Assembly (NCBI RefSeq): GCF_024171995.1
Contig: NZ_JAMTCT010000001.1
Span: 310,001 to 374,000, forward strand
Direction of reading: 5' to 3'
Origin: Promicromonospora umidemergens
Lineage (GTDB): Bacteria; Actinomycetota; Actinomycetes; Actinomycetales; Cellulomonadaceae
DNA length: 64,000 nt
Position numbers and translations under genes: made by a program. The number at the start of each line of letters is the position of its first letter. The first letter of the stretch is position 1. Below are positions 8,727-16,561 of this stretch, piece by piece. The notes under the pieces are model-generated. The model was not told the DNA's origin, did not search any database, and was given only the letters and a program-made list of their open reading frames with translations.

Positions 8727-8779
8727 GGGGCGGCCGAGCGCTCGTCCCCGGCGCGGGGCGCTCGGTATAGCAGGCGGGT

Positions 8780-8900
8780 AGGTGCCAGGTCTGGTGAAGA
8801 ACGTTCAGCTGAGGACCGGGTTTGCGGGCTGTGCTGAATTATCTGGCTCAGCTGAACTTTGCGGGGCTGAGCCGAACGTTCTTCACCAGACCTGGCACCT
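8780..8900. repeat. Long inverted repeat (27-bp perfect arms) between convergent genes
   Basis: Arms 8780-8806 and 8874-8900 are perfect reverse complements and enclose 67 nt. The loop holds a second inverted pair, GTTCAGCTGA (8803-8812) with TCAGCTGAAC (8848-8857), and two diverged direct copies of TTTGCGGGGCTGAGC-like sequence. It fills the gap between the Gfo/Idh/MocA gene and the convergent TetR gene. No T-tract follows. It may be a bidirectional terminator or a dispersed non-autonomous repeat. Confidence 0.8.
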
Positions 8901-8916
8901 GCCGATCGGGTGTACC

Positions 8917-9594
8917 TCACGCCTCGGCAGGTCGGCTTCCGGCCTGTCCAGCGGCCTCGACCCCAGCTGCCTCGGCTCGCCCGGCGCCCGGCAGGAGCCG
9001 TTCCAGCAGCTCCAGCGAGCGGCGGACGTCGACGGTGTCGGAGGCGAGCAGCCACTGCAGCTGCAGGCCGTCCGACGCCGCCACGACCAGGGCGGCCGCG
9101 TCCTCCGGGTCGACGTCGGCGGCTATTGCGCCGGACCGCTGCCCGGCCCGGACCCGCTCGGCGAGGTCCGCCCGGACCCGCCGGTACCGGGCCTGCACGA
9201 ACTCGCGCGTCTCCGGGTGCTGCCGCTCCTGCAGGGCGTCGGTGGTCAGCGTCGCGTAGAGCTCGACAAGCCCGGGGATGGAGCGGTTCCGCTCGGCGCT
9301 CATCTCCATCATGGCGACCGCCGAGACCTCCTCGGGTGCCGACCCTTCACGCGCCTGCGCCTCATGCACCTGGGACTCGTGCGCCCGGTAGACCTCGACG
9401 AGCAGCTCGTCGCGGTTGGCGAAGTAGTAGCGCAGCGCGGCGTGCGAGACGCCGATCGCCTCGCCGATCGCGCGCAGCGAGGCGCCTACGCCGCGCTCGG
9501 CGAACAGCTCCATGGCACGCAGGAGGATCTGTGCGCGCCGCTCCGGGCCCTTCCGGTACGACCGCCCGCGGGACCCGGCCTCGCTGTTCGCCAT
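8917..9594 (-). CDS. TetR-family transcriptional regulator
   Basis: 225 residues from the ATG of MANSEAGSRG; ATGs at 9603 and 9627 in the same frame are also possible. The HTH is RRAQILLRAMELFAERGVGASLRAIGEAIGVSHAALRYYFANRDELL, a standard TetR DNA-binding domain. The ligand-binding C-terminus is unassigned and ends in an Ala/Gly/Glu-rich tail. Divergent by 59 bp from the F420-NADP-reductase-like gene, which it may regulate. Confidence 0.88.
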   Translation of the reverse strand: MANSEAGSRGRSYRKGPERRAQILLRAMELFAERGVGASLRAIGEAIGVSHAALRYYFANRDELLVEVYRAHESQVHEAQAREGSAPEEVSAVAMMEMSAERNRSIPGLVELYATLTTDALQERQHPETREFVQARYRRVRADLAERVRAGQRSGAIAADVDPEDAAALVVAASDGLQLQWLLASDTVDVRRSLELLERLLPGAGRAEAAGVEAAGQAGSRPAEA

Positions 9595-9653
9595 GGACGC
9601 CATCGTACGAAGTCGGCCGGAATGCATCGGCGCTTGCCGAGGTTGCGGAGCGC

Positions 9654-10295
9654 ATGAGCACCTTCGGCATCATCGGATCAGGAAACATCGGCAGCCAGGT
9701 CGCGCGTCTCGCGATCGCGCAGGGCAACGACGTGGTGATCGCGAACTCGCGCGGTCCCGAGACGCTCGCGGACCTCGTCGCGGAGCTGGGGCCGCGCGCC
9801 CGGGCGGCGACGGCCCAGGAAGCCGCGGCCGCCGCCGACGTCGCGCTCGTCGCGGTGCCGCTCAAGGCCTACCGCGACGTCCCGGTCGAGCCCCTGGCGG
9901 GCAAGATCGTGCTCGACGCGAACAACTACTACTGGGAGCGTGACGGTCGCATCGAGGCGCTCGACCGGGGCGAGGTGACGACGTCCGGCCTGCTGCAGGA
10001 GCACCTGCCCACCTCGAAGGTCGTCAAGGCGTTCAACCACATCACCGCCCCGACCATCAGCACGGACGGGCGCCCGGCGGGCACGCAGGACCGCAGGGCG
10101 CTGGCGACGGCGAGCGACCACCCGGAGGCGGTCGACCTGGTCACCCGGTTCTACGACGAGGCAGGCTTCGACACCGTGAACGTCGGACCGCTCAGCGAGT
10201 CCTGGCGCGTCGAGCGGGACCGGCCGGCCTACGTGGTGCGCCAGAACGCCGAGGAGCTCGAGGCGAACCTGGCCAAGGCGCCGCGCGTCGTCTGA
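9654..10295 (+). CDS. NADPH-dependent F420 reductase-like NAD(P)-binding protein
   Basis: 213 residues, start ATG 9654 with GGAG just upstream. The Rossmann motif GIIGSGNIGSQVARLA is followed by IANSRGPETL, the usual NADP 2'-phosphate pocket, then DANNYYWERDG and KAFNHI, which are hallmarks of the F420H2:NADP oxidoreductase/ProC-like group. Many actinobacterial members carry this annotation without proof that they use F420. A decayed paralogue sits near 29 kb. Divergent from TetR. Confidence 0.8.
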   Translation: MSTFGIIGSGNIGSQVARLAIAQGNDVVIANSRGPETLADLVAELGPRARAATAQEAAAAADVALVAVPLKAYRDVPVEPLAGKIVLDANNYYWERDGRIEALDRGEVTTSGLLQEHLPTSKVVKAFNHITAPTISTDGRPAGTQDRRALATASDHPEAVDLVTRFYDEAGFDTVNVGPLSESWRVERDRPAYVVRQNAEELEANLAKAPRVV

Positions 10296-10345
10296 CCTGC
10301 ACGCTGCCCGCTGAACCCTCGCCGCGGCTCGGATATCGTCGTGTG

Positions 10346-11107
10346 ATGCCGAGCACGAGCCCCGACGATCCCTGGTCGAGCGTCGCCGACGACTGGGGCC
10401 GCTACTGGGGCGGCTTCGCGCGGCCCGTGTGGGAGCCGCTGCTGGCCACCGCGGCGATCGGGCCAGGCACCCGCGTGCTCGACGTCGGCTGCGGCACGGG
10501 CGAGCTGCTCGAACACCTCCAGCAGCGAGGCGCCCGGCCCGCCGGCGTCGACCCGGCGCCCCGGATGGTCGAGCTCGCCCGGGCGCGGGCCGTCGGCGCG
10601 GACGTGCGGCCCGGTGACTTCGAACAGCTCCCGTTCGACGACGGCGCCTTCGAAGCGCTGCTCGCCGTGAACGCCTTCCAGCTCGCCGGGGACCAGGAGC
10701 GCGCGCTCGCCGAGGCCGGGCGCGTGCTGACACCGGGCGGGACCGTCGGCCTCGCCGGCTGGGCCGAGCGCGAGCGGAACGACCTGGACGTGATCAACAG
10801 CGCGCTCGCGGCGGCCGACGACGAGGAGCCGCCGGAGGACGGTCCGCTGCGGGTCGAGGGCGGTCTCACGGACCTGCTGCGCACAGTGGGCTGGGACGTG
10901 CTCGACGGCGGCGTCGTGCCCGTCGCGTGGACGGCGCGGCACGACACGGACCTGGTGCGCGGAGTCCTGTTCGGTGAGGACGCGTCGACGATCGCGGACC
11001 TGGCGCCGGTAGTGATCGCCGCCGCGGCCTCGTTCCGGGGGCCGGCCGGTGGCTACCGGCTCATCAACGCCTTCCGCTGGGTGGTGGCGCGGCGCCCCGA
11101 GCGCTGA
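10346..11107 (+). CDS. Class I SAM-dependent methyltransferase
   Basis: 253 residues. The SAM-binding motif VLDVGCGTGELLEHL appears at about 47-61, the acidic loop in GVDPAPRMVELAR, and motif III/IV around GDFEQLPFDDGAFEALLAVN. The pattern is that of UbiE/Methyltransf_11 small-molecule methyltransferases. The start ATG is six bases after TATCGT (10334-10339), so the mRNA is probably leaderless. The substrate cannot be predicted. Confidence 0.88.
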   Translation: MPSTSPDDPWSSVADDWGRYWGGFARPVWEPLLATAAIGPGTRVLDVGCGTGELLEHLQQRGARPAGVDPAPRMVELARARAVGADVRPGDFEQLPFDDGAFEALLAVNAFQLAGDQERALAEAGRVLTPGGTVGLAGWAERERNDLDVINSALAAADDEEPPEDGPLRVEGGLTDLLRTVGWDVLDGGVVPVAWTARHDTDLVRGVLFGEDASTIADLAPVVIAAAASFRGPAGGYRLINAFRWVVARRPER

Positions 11108-11135
11108 CCCGGCCTGGCCTGGCCCCGGCACCGTC

Positions 11136-11152
11136 ATGAGAACCGTTATCAT
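11136..11152. promoter_or_regulatory. Zur-type box before the CobW gene
   Basis: ATGAGAACCGTTATCAT is a near-perfect palindrome (ATGA-n-AAC-n-GTT-n-TCAT) of the form bound by actinobacterial Zur. It ends 45 bp before a CobW/ZNG-type metallochaperone gene, a classical Zur target. Binding would silence the gene in zinc-replete cells. Confidence 0.75.
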
Positions 11153-11197
11153 CTAGGCGACGCCCTCCGGCGTCGTCGGACGATGAGGAGAGGCGCG

Positions 11198-12223
11198 ATG
11201 AGCAGCCCCGCCGCGAACGGCCGCGTGCCCGTGGTGACCCTGACCGGGCATCTCGGCGCGGGCAAGACCACGCTGCTCAACCACCTGCTGCAGCAGCCGG
11301 GCGCGCGGGTCGGCGTGATCGTCAACGACTTCGGCGACGTCAACGTCGACGCGGGCCTCGTCACCGGCCAGATCGACGAGCCGGCTTCCATCGCCGGCGG
11401 CTGCCTGTGCTGCCTGCCCGACGCCGGCGGCCTCGACGACGCCCTCGAGAAGCTCACCCACCCCCGGCTGGGGCTGGACGTCGTCCTGGTCGAGGCCAGC
11501 GGCATCGCCGACCCGCTGACGCTGTCCCGCATGATCCGGTTCAGCGGGGTCGAGCGGGTGCGGCCAGGGGGAGTGGTCGACGTGGTCGACGCCGTCGAGC
11601 ACTTCGGCACCGTCGACGACGGGGGTGACCCGCCCGCGCGGTACGCGGTGACGTCGCTCGTCGTCGTCAACAAGACCGACCGCCTGCCTGCCGGCGAGGC
11701 CGAGCGCACGCTCGCCCGCATCGAGGCCCGGGTCCACGAGCGCAACCCCGCCGCCCAGGTGGTGCGCACCTCGTACGGGCGCGTGGACCCAGCCCTGGTC
11801 TACGACGCGGCGTCCGTCGAGGACCCACCCGACCAGCTCCCGCTCGCCGCGCTGCTCCGCGACGCTCGCGAGCACGACCACGAGCACGCCGACGCCGTCA
11901 CGGTCACCGCGGCCGGTCCGGTCAGCCCAGGGCGCCTGGTCGACCTGCTGGAGGATCCGCCGCCGGGCGCGTACCGGATCAAGGGGCGGGTCGTCGTCGA
12001 CACCGGCCGCAGCCTGCGCGGCTACGTCGTGAACGTCGTGGGCCGCTCTGTGCACGTGAGCAGCAGGCGGGTCGACGGCGACGGCGCCGGGGAGCTCGTC
12101 GCCATCGGCATGCACCTCGACGTCGGGCACGTGCGGGACCGGCTGGAGCACGCGCTGACGCCGTCCGCCCCGGATGCCCAGGGCTTCGCCCGGCTCCAGC
12201 GCTACCGGCGGCTCAGCGCCTGA
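11198..12223 (+). CDS. CobW/ZNG1-like GTP-dependent zinc metallochaperone
   Basis: 341 residues, start ATG after GAGGAGAGG. The G3E GTPase domain has Walker A GHLGAGKT (17-24), the zinc-binding CxCC motif with Cys69, Cys71 and Cys72, and NKTD for guanine recognition. A His/Asp/Glu-rich stretch HDHEHAD near 230 precedes the C-terminal CobW_C domain. The family hands zinc to target apo-enzymes under zinc starvation. The Zur-like box upstream supports zinc rather than cobalt. The MFS gene 26 bp downstream may be cotranscribed. Confidence 0.9.
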   Translation: MSSPAANGRVPVVTLTGHLGAGKTTLLNHLLQQPGARVGVIVNDFGDVNVDAGLVTGQIDEPASIAGGCLCCLPDAGGLDDALEKLTHPRLGLDVVLVEASGIADPLTLSRMIRFSGVERVRPGGVVDVVDAVEHFGTVDDGGDPPARYAVTSLVVVNKTDRLPAGEAERTLARIEARVHERNPAAQVVRTSYGRVDPALVYDAASVEDPPDQLPLAALLRDAREHDHEHADAVTVTAAGPVSPGRLVDLLEDPPPGAYRIKGRVVVDTGRSLRGYVVNVVGRSVHVSSRRVDGDGAGELVAIGMHLDVGHVRDRLEHALTPSAPDAQGFARLQRYRRLSA

Positions 12224-12249
12224 GCCGGTCGGCCGTAAGGTGAGTTCAC

Positions 12250-13473
12250 GTGAGCACGACGCCGACGGACCACGACCTGCCCATCCTGCGCGTACCCGGG
12301 GTGCGGGCCCTGCTGTGGACGTCGGTGTTCGGCTTCGCAGGCTATGCGCTGCTGCTCCCGACGGCGCCGTTGTGGGCTATCCGCGGTGGCGCGGACGAGG
12401 GCGGAGCCGGCCTGGTCAACGCCGTGCTGATGCTCGCGACCGTCGCCGTCCAGACCACCGTGCCGTGGTCGCTGCGCCGGTTGGGCTGGCGCACCACGCT
12501 CAGCATCGGGGTGCTGCTGCTCGGCCTGCCCTCGTTCGCGCTCATGCTCACCGACCAGCTCGCCGGGATCCTGGCCGTGTCCGCCGTCCGCGGCGCCGGC
12601 TTCGCGATCCTCACCGTGTGCGGTGCGAGCGCCGTCGCCTCGCTGGTCGACGCCACCCGGCGCGGGCGGGCGATCGGCGTCTACGGGCTCGCCGTCGCCG
12701 CCCCGCAGCTCTTCCTCGTGCCGAGCGCCGCCTGGATCGCCGAGTCGATCGACTTCCGCGTGGTCTTCGTGCTCGGTGCCGCCCCGGCGCTCGCGGTGCC
12801 GTTCGCCGCAGCCCTGGGCCGACGCCTCGACGACATCGCCGAGGCCGGCGTCCCCGACACCGGTGACGAGGCCCGGCCCGGACGCGGCCGGATGCTCCTG
12901 GCCCTCGCGCTGCCCTCGCTCGTCCTGCTCGCCGTGACCACCCCGGGCGGGGCCCTGCTCACCTTCGCCCCGCAGTTCCGGCACGGCTCGACGGTCGCGG
13001 TGCTCGGCCTGCTCGGGTTCACCGCTGCGGCGGCGCTGTCCCGCTGGCTCGTCGGCGGGCCGGCCGACCGCTTCGGGCCGAGCCGGTTCATCTCCCCGCT
13101 GCTCGCCCTCTGTGCAGGCGGCCTCGCGCTGTGTGCCTGGTCGCTCACCGAGACCGGCCCCGGTCCGGCGGTGCTCGCCGCGGGCATGACGGTCGTCGGT
13201 GTGGCCTACGGCAGCCTCCAGAACCTGACGCTGGTCACGGCGTTCGCCGCGGTGCCCGACCGGGACCGCAGCCTCGCCAGCGCGGTCTGGAACATCGGGT
13301 TCGACACCGGTACAGGGCTCGGCTCGCTCGTCGTCGGCTTCATCGCCGCAGGGACCAGCTTCTCCGTCGGCCTGCTGACCACGGCTGCGCTGTGCGTGGT
13401 GATCGCTGTGGTCGCCCTGGTGGGGGGCGGGAGCGCGGGCCGAGTGGTCGGTAGAACGTCAGGTGATCGGTAG
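12250..13473 (+). CDS. MFS transporter
   Basis: 407 residues with a GTG start. Twelve hydrophobic segments are recognisable with a central charged loop (about 195-218). Loop-2-like WSLRRLGWRTTLS and loop 8-9 WLVGGPADRFGPSR are MFS signatures. It follows the CobW gene closely and may share its zinc-responsive transcript, but nothing proves metal transport. The last nine residues (VVGRTSGDR) and the stop codon are encoded by one arm and the loop of an inverted-repeat element, so the natural C-terminus seems to have been altered. Confidence 0.88.
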   Translation: MSTTPTDHDLPILRVPGVRALLWTSVFGFAGYALLLPTAPLWAIRGGADEGGAGLVNAVLMLATVAVQTTVPWSLRRLGWRTTLSIGVLLLGLPSFALMLTDQLAGILAVSAVRGAGFAILTVCGASAVASLVDATRRGRAIGVYGLAVAAPQLFLVPSAAWIAESIDFRVVFVLGAAPALAVPFAAALGRRLDDIAEAGVPDTGDEARPGRGRMLLALALPSLVLLAVTTPGGALLTFAPQFRHGSTVAVLGLLGFTAAAALSRWLVGGPADRFGPSRFISPLLALCAGGLALCAWSLTETGPGPAVLAAGMTVVGVAYGSLQNLTLVTAFAAVPDRDRSLASAVWNIGFDTGTGLGSLVVGFIAAGTSFSVGLLTTAALCVVIAVVALVGGGSAGRVVGRTSGDR

Positions 13474-13509
13474 CTCAAGGCGCCGATCACCTGACGTCCT
13501 GCCGACCAC
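13444..13509. repeat. Inverted-repeat element, copy 1 (over MFS 3' end)
   Basis: Arms 13444-13470 and 13483-13509 are 27 bp each with two mismatches (core GTCAGGTGATCGG with CCGATCACCTGAC) around a 12-nt loop that starts with the MFS stop codon TAG. A near-identical element lies at 44639-44704. Together they define a repeat family that can fold as a long hairpin and may serve as a terminator. Confidence 0.9.
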
Positions 13510-13565
13510 ACTGCTCCGCTGCCTTGACGGCCGGGCCCCGGGGCGGGCATGCTGGGCGGTATTCC

Positions 13566-13615
13566 GGAAACGTTTCCAGCGAATTTGCCTCGGCACTCTG
13601 GAAACGTTTCCAGAG
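13566..13615. promoter_or_regulatory. Two LacI-family operators
   Basis: GGAAACGTTTCC (13566-13577) and the perfect 20-bp palindrome centred at 13605/13606 (13596-13615, core TGGAAACGTTTCCA) lie before the lacI-like start. The central CG and AACGTT core are the standard LacI/GalR operator form. The centres are 34 bp apart. They should make the downstream catabolic operon autoregulated and inducer-controlled. Confidence 0.88.
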
Positions 13616-13660
13616 AAGTTCCAGCCAGCGAACAACAGCTCACGACGAAGTGGAGTGACA

Positions 13661-14695
13661 GTGTCGTCATCACGCGCCACCCTGATGCAGGTGGCGGAGC
13701 GCGCCGGGGTCTCGCTCGCGTCGACCTCGCGGGCGCTGCACGGCACGGGAGCGAGCCGGACCATGGTGGATCGCGTCCGTGCCGCGGCCGCCGAGCTGGG
13801 CTACAGCCCGGACGCGATCGGCCGGTCGCTGCGGATGAAGCGGACCTTCCAGGTCGCGTTCGCCGTCGCCGACATCGGCAACCCGGTCTACGTCGAGATG
13901 CTCACCGCCATCCACGAGGTGGTCGCGCCCCACGGCTACCGCGTGGTCGTCATGTCCACGGGCCCGACGGTCGGCACCACGGTGGACCTGGTCCGCAGCC
14001 TCGGCAGCGGGTTCGTCGACGGGCTGATCGTGAGCCCCCTGCGCACCGACGACGCCCTCGTGGAAGCCATCCGGCAGGCACCCGTGCCCGTCGTCGTGAT
14101 CGGCCGCTCGCTCGAGAAGCAGGGCATCGACTCGGTCTCCACCGACTCGGCGGCCGGCCTCGGCCAGGCCGTCGCCCACCTCGTCGAGATCGGCCGACGC
14201 CGGATCGGGTTCGTCAACGGCCCGCTCGACACCACGCCGGGCGCCGCCCGCCAGCGCGGGTTCGACGCCGCCACCAGCGCCGCCGCGTTCGCCGGGGACC
14301 ACACGGAGACGGAGCGGGCCGACGACTTCACCGTCGCCGCTGGGCTCGCCGCCGCGCGGCGCCTCCTCGCGCGCGACCCGGAGGCGGGCCCGTTCGACGC
14401 CGTCGTCGCCGCCAACGACCTGCTCGCCATCGGTGTCATCCGGGCCGCGGGGGAGCTGGGGCTCTCCGTGCCCCGTGACCTCGCCGTCACCGGGATGGAC
14501 GACACCGAGATCGGCCGCGTCTTCCAGCCGAGCCTGACCAGCGTCTCCCTCGGATCGGCCGACCGTGGCCGCGCCGCCGCGCAGCTCGTCCTCGACCGGG
14601 TCGGCGACGCCGTCGAGCCCGCCCGGCAGATCGCCATCGGCCCGCACCTCGTCGTGCGCGAGTCCACCGCCACACAGGAGAAGAGCGCACGATGA
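13661..14695 (+). CDS. LacI-family transcriptional regulator
   Basis: 344 residues from GTG 13661, with GGAG before it; another GTG two codons upstream is possible. The N-terminal HTH reads TLMQVAERAGVSLASTSRALHG, the hinge region covers 50-60, and the rest is a periplasmic-binding-protein fold (VAFAVADIGNPVYVEML, DGLIVSPLRTDDALVEA, GRRRIGFVNGP, AVTGMDDTEIGRVFQPSLTSV). First gene of the operon that runs to the CitE-like gene. Its stop overlaps the next start (ATGA). The inducer is probably the imported sugar-like compound. Confidence 0.93.
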   Translation: MSSSRATLMQVAERAGVSLASTSRALHGTGASRTMVDRVRAAAAELGYSPDAIGRSLRMKRTFQVAFAVADIGNPVYVEMLTAIHEVVAPHGYRVVVMSTGPTVGTTVDLVRSLGSGFVDGLIVSPLRTDDALVEAIRQAPVPVVVIGRSLEKQGIDSVSTDSAAGLGQAVAHLVEIGRRRIGFVNGPLDTTPGAARQRGFDAATSAAAFAGDHTETERADDFTVAAGLAAARRLLARDPEAGPFDAVVAANDLLAIGVIRAAGELGLSVPRDLAVTGMDDTEIGRVFQPSLTSVSLGSADRGRAAAQLVLDRVGDAVEPARQIAIGPHLVVRESTATQEKSAR

Positions 14696-15666
14696 CCGTC
14701 GTTACCTCGCCCCGGCCGCCGTCGCAGGCGCCCCGACCAGGACGCCGCCGTGGTCCGACCGGTCTGGACCGGGCCCGACGCCGCGAAGCAGCGGCGCTGG
14801 TGATGCCGTCCCTGCTGCCCATCCTGGTGCTGTCGGTGGCGCCGCTCCTCATGGGCGTGCTGCTGGCGTTCACCGATGCAGAGCTCGTGCGCAGCCCCGA
14901 CTACCAGTTCGTCGGAGTCGACAACTTCACGCGGCTGATGGGCAGCTCGTTCTTCTGGGACTCGTTCCGCATCGGCATGACGTGGGCCGTCTCCGTGACG
15001 CTCCTCCAGCTGGTCGCGGCACTGGGTCTCGCGCAGCTGCTCAACTCCGGCCTGCGCCTGCAGGCGCTCACCCGGGTGCTCGCCCTCATCCCGTGGGCGA
15101 TGCCGCCCGTCGTCGTGGCGATCATGTGGAAGATGATCTACTCGCCCAACGCCGGACCGCTCAACGCGTTCCTCGGCTCGCTGGGCCTGCCGGACGACAT
15201 CAACTGGCTCGCCGACTTCTCCACCGCGCTGCCCGCCGTCATCGTCGTCGGCGTCTGGGTCGGGATGCCGCAGACCACCGTGACGCTGCTGGCAGGGCTG
15301 CAGCAGATCCCGGACGAGCTGCACGAGGCCGCCGCGATCGACGGCGCCGGGGCGTGGCGCCGGTTCACGGCCGTGACGCTGCCGAGCCTCCGGCCCATCG
15401 TCACGTCGATCACCTCGCTGAACTTCATCTGGAACTTCAACTCGTTCTCCCTGGTCTACGTGCTGACCGAGGGCGGGCCGGGCGGCCGCACGATGCTGCC
15501 GATGCTGTTCACCTACCTGGAGGCGTTCAAGAACCGCAACATCGGGTACGCGGCGGCGATGGGTGTCGTGCTCGTCGTCGTTGTCGTCGCCCTCCTCGCG
15601 GTCTACCTGCGGTCGCAGCTCCGCGACGACCGCTTCGAGACGAAGAAGAAAGGGGGGCTGAGCTGA
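14692..15666 (+). CDS. ABC sugar transporter permease (MalF type)
   Basis: 324 residues, ATGA-coupled to lacI. There are six membrane segments after a basic N-terminus (RPGRRRGPTGLDRARRREA). The EAA loop is present as EAAAIDGAGAWRRFTAVTLP, which contacts the shared MsiK-type ATPase. It belongs to the carbohydrate uptake transporter 1 family (MalF/UgpA). No ATPase gene is in this operon, which is normal for actinobacteria using a general MsiK. Confidence 0.93.
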   Translation: MTVVTSPRPPSQAPRPGRRRGPTGLDRARRREAAALVMPSLLPILVLSVAPLLMGVLLAFTDAELVRSPDYQFVGVDNFTRLMGSSFFWDSFRIGMTWAVSVTLLQLVAALGLAQLLNSGLRLQALTRVLALIPWAMPPVVVAIMWKMIYSPNAGPLNAFLGSLGLPDDINWLADFSTALPAVIVVGVWVGMPQTTVTLLAGLQQIPDELHEAAAIDGAGAWRRFTAVTLPSLRPIVTSITSLNFIWNFNSFSLVYVLTEGGPGGRTMLPMLFTYLEAFKNRNIGYAAAMGVVLVVVVVALLAVYLRSQLRDDRFETKKKGGLS

Positions 15667-16505
15667 TGCGCGTCTTTGCCCAGCAGCTGGTCCGCCCCGC
15701 CCAGTACGTGGCGCTGGCTGGTTACATCCTGTTCCTCGGCTTCCCGCTGCTGTGGCTCGTCTCGGCGTCGGTCAAGTCGTCCGCGGAGCTCAACTCGCTC
15801 GTGGTGAACCTGCTGCCGCAGGAGTGGCACTGGGCGAACTACTCCGAGGCGCTGGCCCGCCAGGGTCTCGTGAGCTCCGCGGGGAACAGTGCGATGGTGG
15901 CGCTGGCGTCCACGGCACTCGTCATCCTCATCGCCCTGCCCGCTTCATACGTGCTGGCACGGCTCAAGGGCACGATCCGGGTGGCAGGCGTCGGCTGGAT
16001 CCTCGTGAGCCAGGTGTTCCCGGTGATCCTCGTGATCCTGCCGCTGTTCCTCATCCTGCGGACCATCGGGCTGACGGACAGCCTGGTCGGGCTCACCCTC
16101 GTGCACACCACGTACACGATGCCGTTCGCGCTGTGGATGCTCCAGGGCTACGTGGCCGCCATCCCCGTGGACCTCGAGGAGGCCGGGGCGATGGACGGCG
16201 GCAACCGCCTGGTCGTGCTGCGCCGCATCGTCTTCCCGCTGCTGGCCCCCGGCGTCGTCGCGACGGCGATGTTCAGCTTCGTCTCGTCGTGGAACGAGTT
16301 CTTCTTCGCTCTCGTGCTGCTCCAGTCACCCGAGAACTACACCCTGCCCATCACGCTGTCGACGTTCATCGGCGGCGAGGGCAAGGTCGCGCTCGGCCCC
16401 CTCGCGGCGGGCTCGGTGCTCGCCGCGATCCCCAGCATCGTCTTCTTCTCGATCATGCAGAAGAAGCTCACCGGCGGCCTCATGGCCGGGGCGGTCAAGG
16501 GATGA
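15666..16505 (+). CDS. ABC sugar transporter permease (MalG type)
   Basis: 279 residues. The start ATG overlaps the previous stop by one base (TGATG). Six membrane helices and the EAA loop EEAGAMDGGNRLVVLRRIVFP are present, with the family C-terminus KKLTGGLMAGAVKG. It pairs with the MalF-type permease to form the CUT1 importer channel. Confidence 0.93.
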   Translation: MRVFAQQLVRPAQYVALAGYILFLGFPLLWLVSASVKSSAELNSLVVNLLPQEWHWANYSEALARQGLVSSAGNSAMVALASTALVILIALPASYVLARLKGTIRVAGVGWILVSQVFPVILVILPLFLILRTIGLTDSLVGLTLVHTTYTMPFALWMLQGYVAAIPVDLEEAGAMDGGNRLVVLRRIVFPLLAPGVVATAMFSFVSSWNEFFFALVLLQSPENYTLPITLSTFIGGEGKVALGPLAAGSVLAAIPSIVFFSIMQKKLTGGLMAGAVKG

Positions 16506-16561
16506 CCGTCCCTCGATGCCCAACCACCCGCCCTGCACCATCTCTGACGAAAGGTAGACCC

